64,000 bases of DNA. It comes from Deltaproteobacteria bacterium. GTDB taxonomy: Bacteria; Myxococcota_C; UBA6777. Made by a program: the position numbers and the translations under genes. Positions within the stretch are counted from its first letter, which is position 1; every line of letters begins with the position of its first letter. The notes beneath the pieces are model-generated. The model had not been told where the DNA came from. It worked only from the letters and a program-made list of their open reading frames with translations, and searched no databases. Below are positions 63,648-64,000 of this stretch, one piece after another. Location of the stretch: positions 1 to 64,000 of the forward strand of contig PCBK01000184.1 of assembly GCA_002731275.1 (NCBI GenBank). Direction: 5' to 3'.

Positions 63648-64000
63648 TGAGCACACTAAAAGAGATTGTTGAAGGATTGAGGTCAGATGACGCTTACTTT
63701 GGAGAAGCCTTAAATCAACTTGATACATACCATCCAGAGAGGATTAAAAGTGTTTGGAGTCAGTTCATGTGGGATCAGAGTAAGCGCTCCCTCCTCGTTC
63801 TACAAAGGCTGGGATACAAACTTAATCCAATTGCAGTTCTCAACAGAGAACTCCATAACAAAAGACTCGTTGGCTTGCTCACAAAAGAAGAAGAACGAGA
63901 ACTCCGAGAGAAACGGGCTAGAGAAGTGAGCATTTACATGGCGAAAGAAGCCGGTATCCCCCTGAGTGAAGAAGACCTGCAATTTGACAGAGAACAAGAG
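63648..64000 (+). CDS. Hypothetical protein, runs off the right edge
   Basis: At least 117 residues, open to the end of the window. It begins MSTLKEIVEGLRSDDAYFGE and continues with helical, charged sequence (QFMWDQSKRSLLVLQRLGY; LLTKEEERELREKRAREVS; AGIPLSEEDLQFDREQE). ATG 63648 follows AAAGGAG by 7 nt, a strong Shine-Dalgarno. No family is recognised from this portion. It is on the same strand as the two preceding small genes and shares their slightly AT-rich codon use. Confidence 0.75.

Noticed and set aside
1-64000. tRNA or rRNA genes
   Set aside because: No cloverleaf with a GGTTCGAnTCC-type arm and no rRNA signature was seen on either strand by eye; a covariance-model scan would settle it.
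1-64000. Insertion sequences, integrases or prophage genes
   Set aside because: None of the protein-coding frames resembles a transposase, integrase or phage structural protein; repeats here are short and non-coding.

Overview
The window reads as a contiguous chromosomal stretch of a Gram-negative bacterium with a large, unusual cell envelope. It has TonB-dependent transport, many lipoproteins, and a bacterial alpha-2-macroglobulin. It also has cysteine-rich lipoproteins with MopE-type CDxxDxDCDG modules and SBBP propellers, HEAT-repeat proteins, and a CARF/sigma-54 regulator. This mix, with moderate GC and several TTG/GTG starts, is most like the deltaproteobacterial lineages (Myxococcota/Bradymonadota-like). 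No rRNA, tRNA or taxonomic marker is present, so this is inference. No insertion sequence, prophage or CRISPR array was found.

Layout. 0-8.2 kb: a start codon running off the left edge, a hairpin/repeat tract, then a 2586-residue TPR/alpha-2-macroglobulin protein (minus). 8.7-16 kb: an RtcR-like CARF-AAA+ sigma-54 activator (minus) facing a plus-strand operon with an IF2_N-domain protein, a PQQ propeller and a HEAT protein; a -24/-12-like element lies between them. 16.2-19.8 kb: two tandem cysteine-rich SBBP lipoproteins. 19.8-25.5 kb (minus): Nudix, HD hydrolase, zinc-ribbon membrane protein, btaB-btaA (betaine lipid synthesis) and a YbiT-like ABC-F. 25.5-32.6 kb: a gene-poor stretch ending in three hairpins, an exported hyperbasic protein, and a GAF protein plus a giant penicillin-binding protein that share an N-terminal domain. 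33.2-34.6 kb: a lipoprotein behind a pair of phased palindromes.

35-43.4 kb: a complete TonB2/Ttp-type energiser operon (DUF3450 protein, long ExbB, an ExbB-ExbD fusion, TonB, TPR protein) ending in its TonB-dependent receptor. 43.6-46.3 kb: a phosphodiesterase-superfamily enzyme, a REP-like repeat array and a DUF442-type phosphatase. 46.8-52.6 kb: a HEAT protein and a thiolase/FadJ beta-oxidation pair. 52.8-60.6 kb: two convergent MopE-like lipoproteins and a coiled-coil membrane protein. 60.6-61.7 kb: three tandem ~250-bp repeats and a hairpin array. 61.8-64 kb: small, slightly more AT-rich genes, including a stand-alone T2SSE_N/MshEN-like domain and a gene running off the right edge.

The best candidate for an undescribed system is the CARF/sigma-54 regulator with its divergent three-gene operon (8669-15983). 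It has the architecture of an RNA-damage or cyclic-nucleotide responsive regulon, but no rtcA/rtcB is present. Secondary candidates are the ExbB-ExbD fusion with a retained internal start, the novel N-terminal domain shared by the GAF protein and the giant PBP, and a recurring theme of Arg/Lys-rich tracts in exported proteins.
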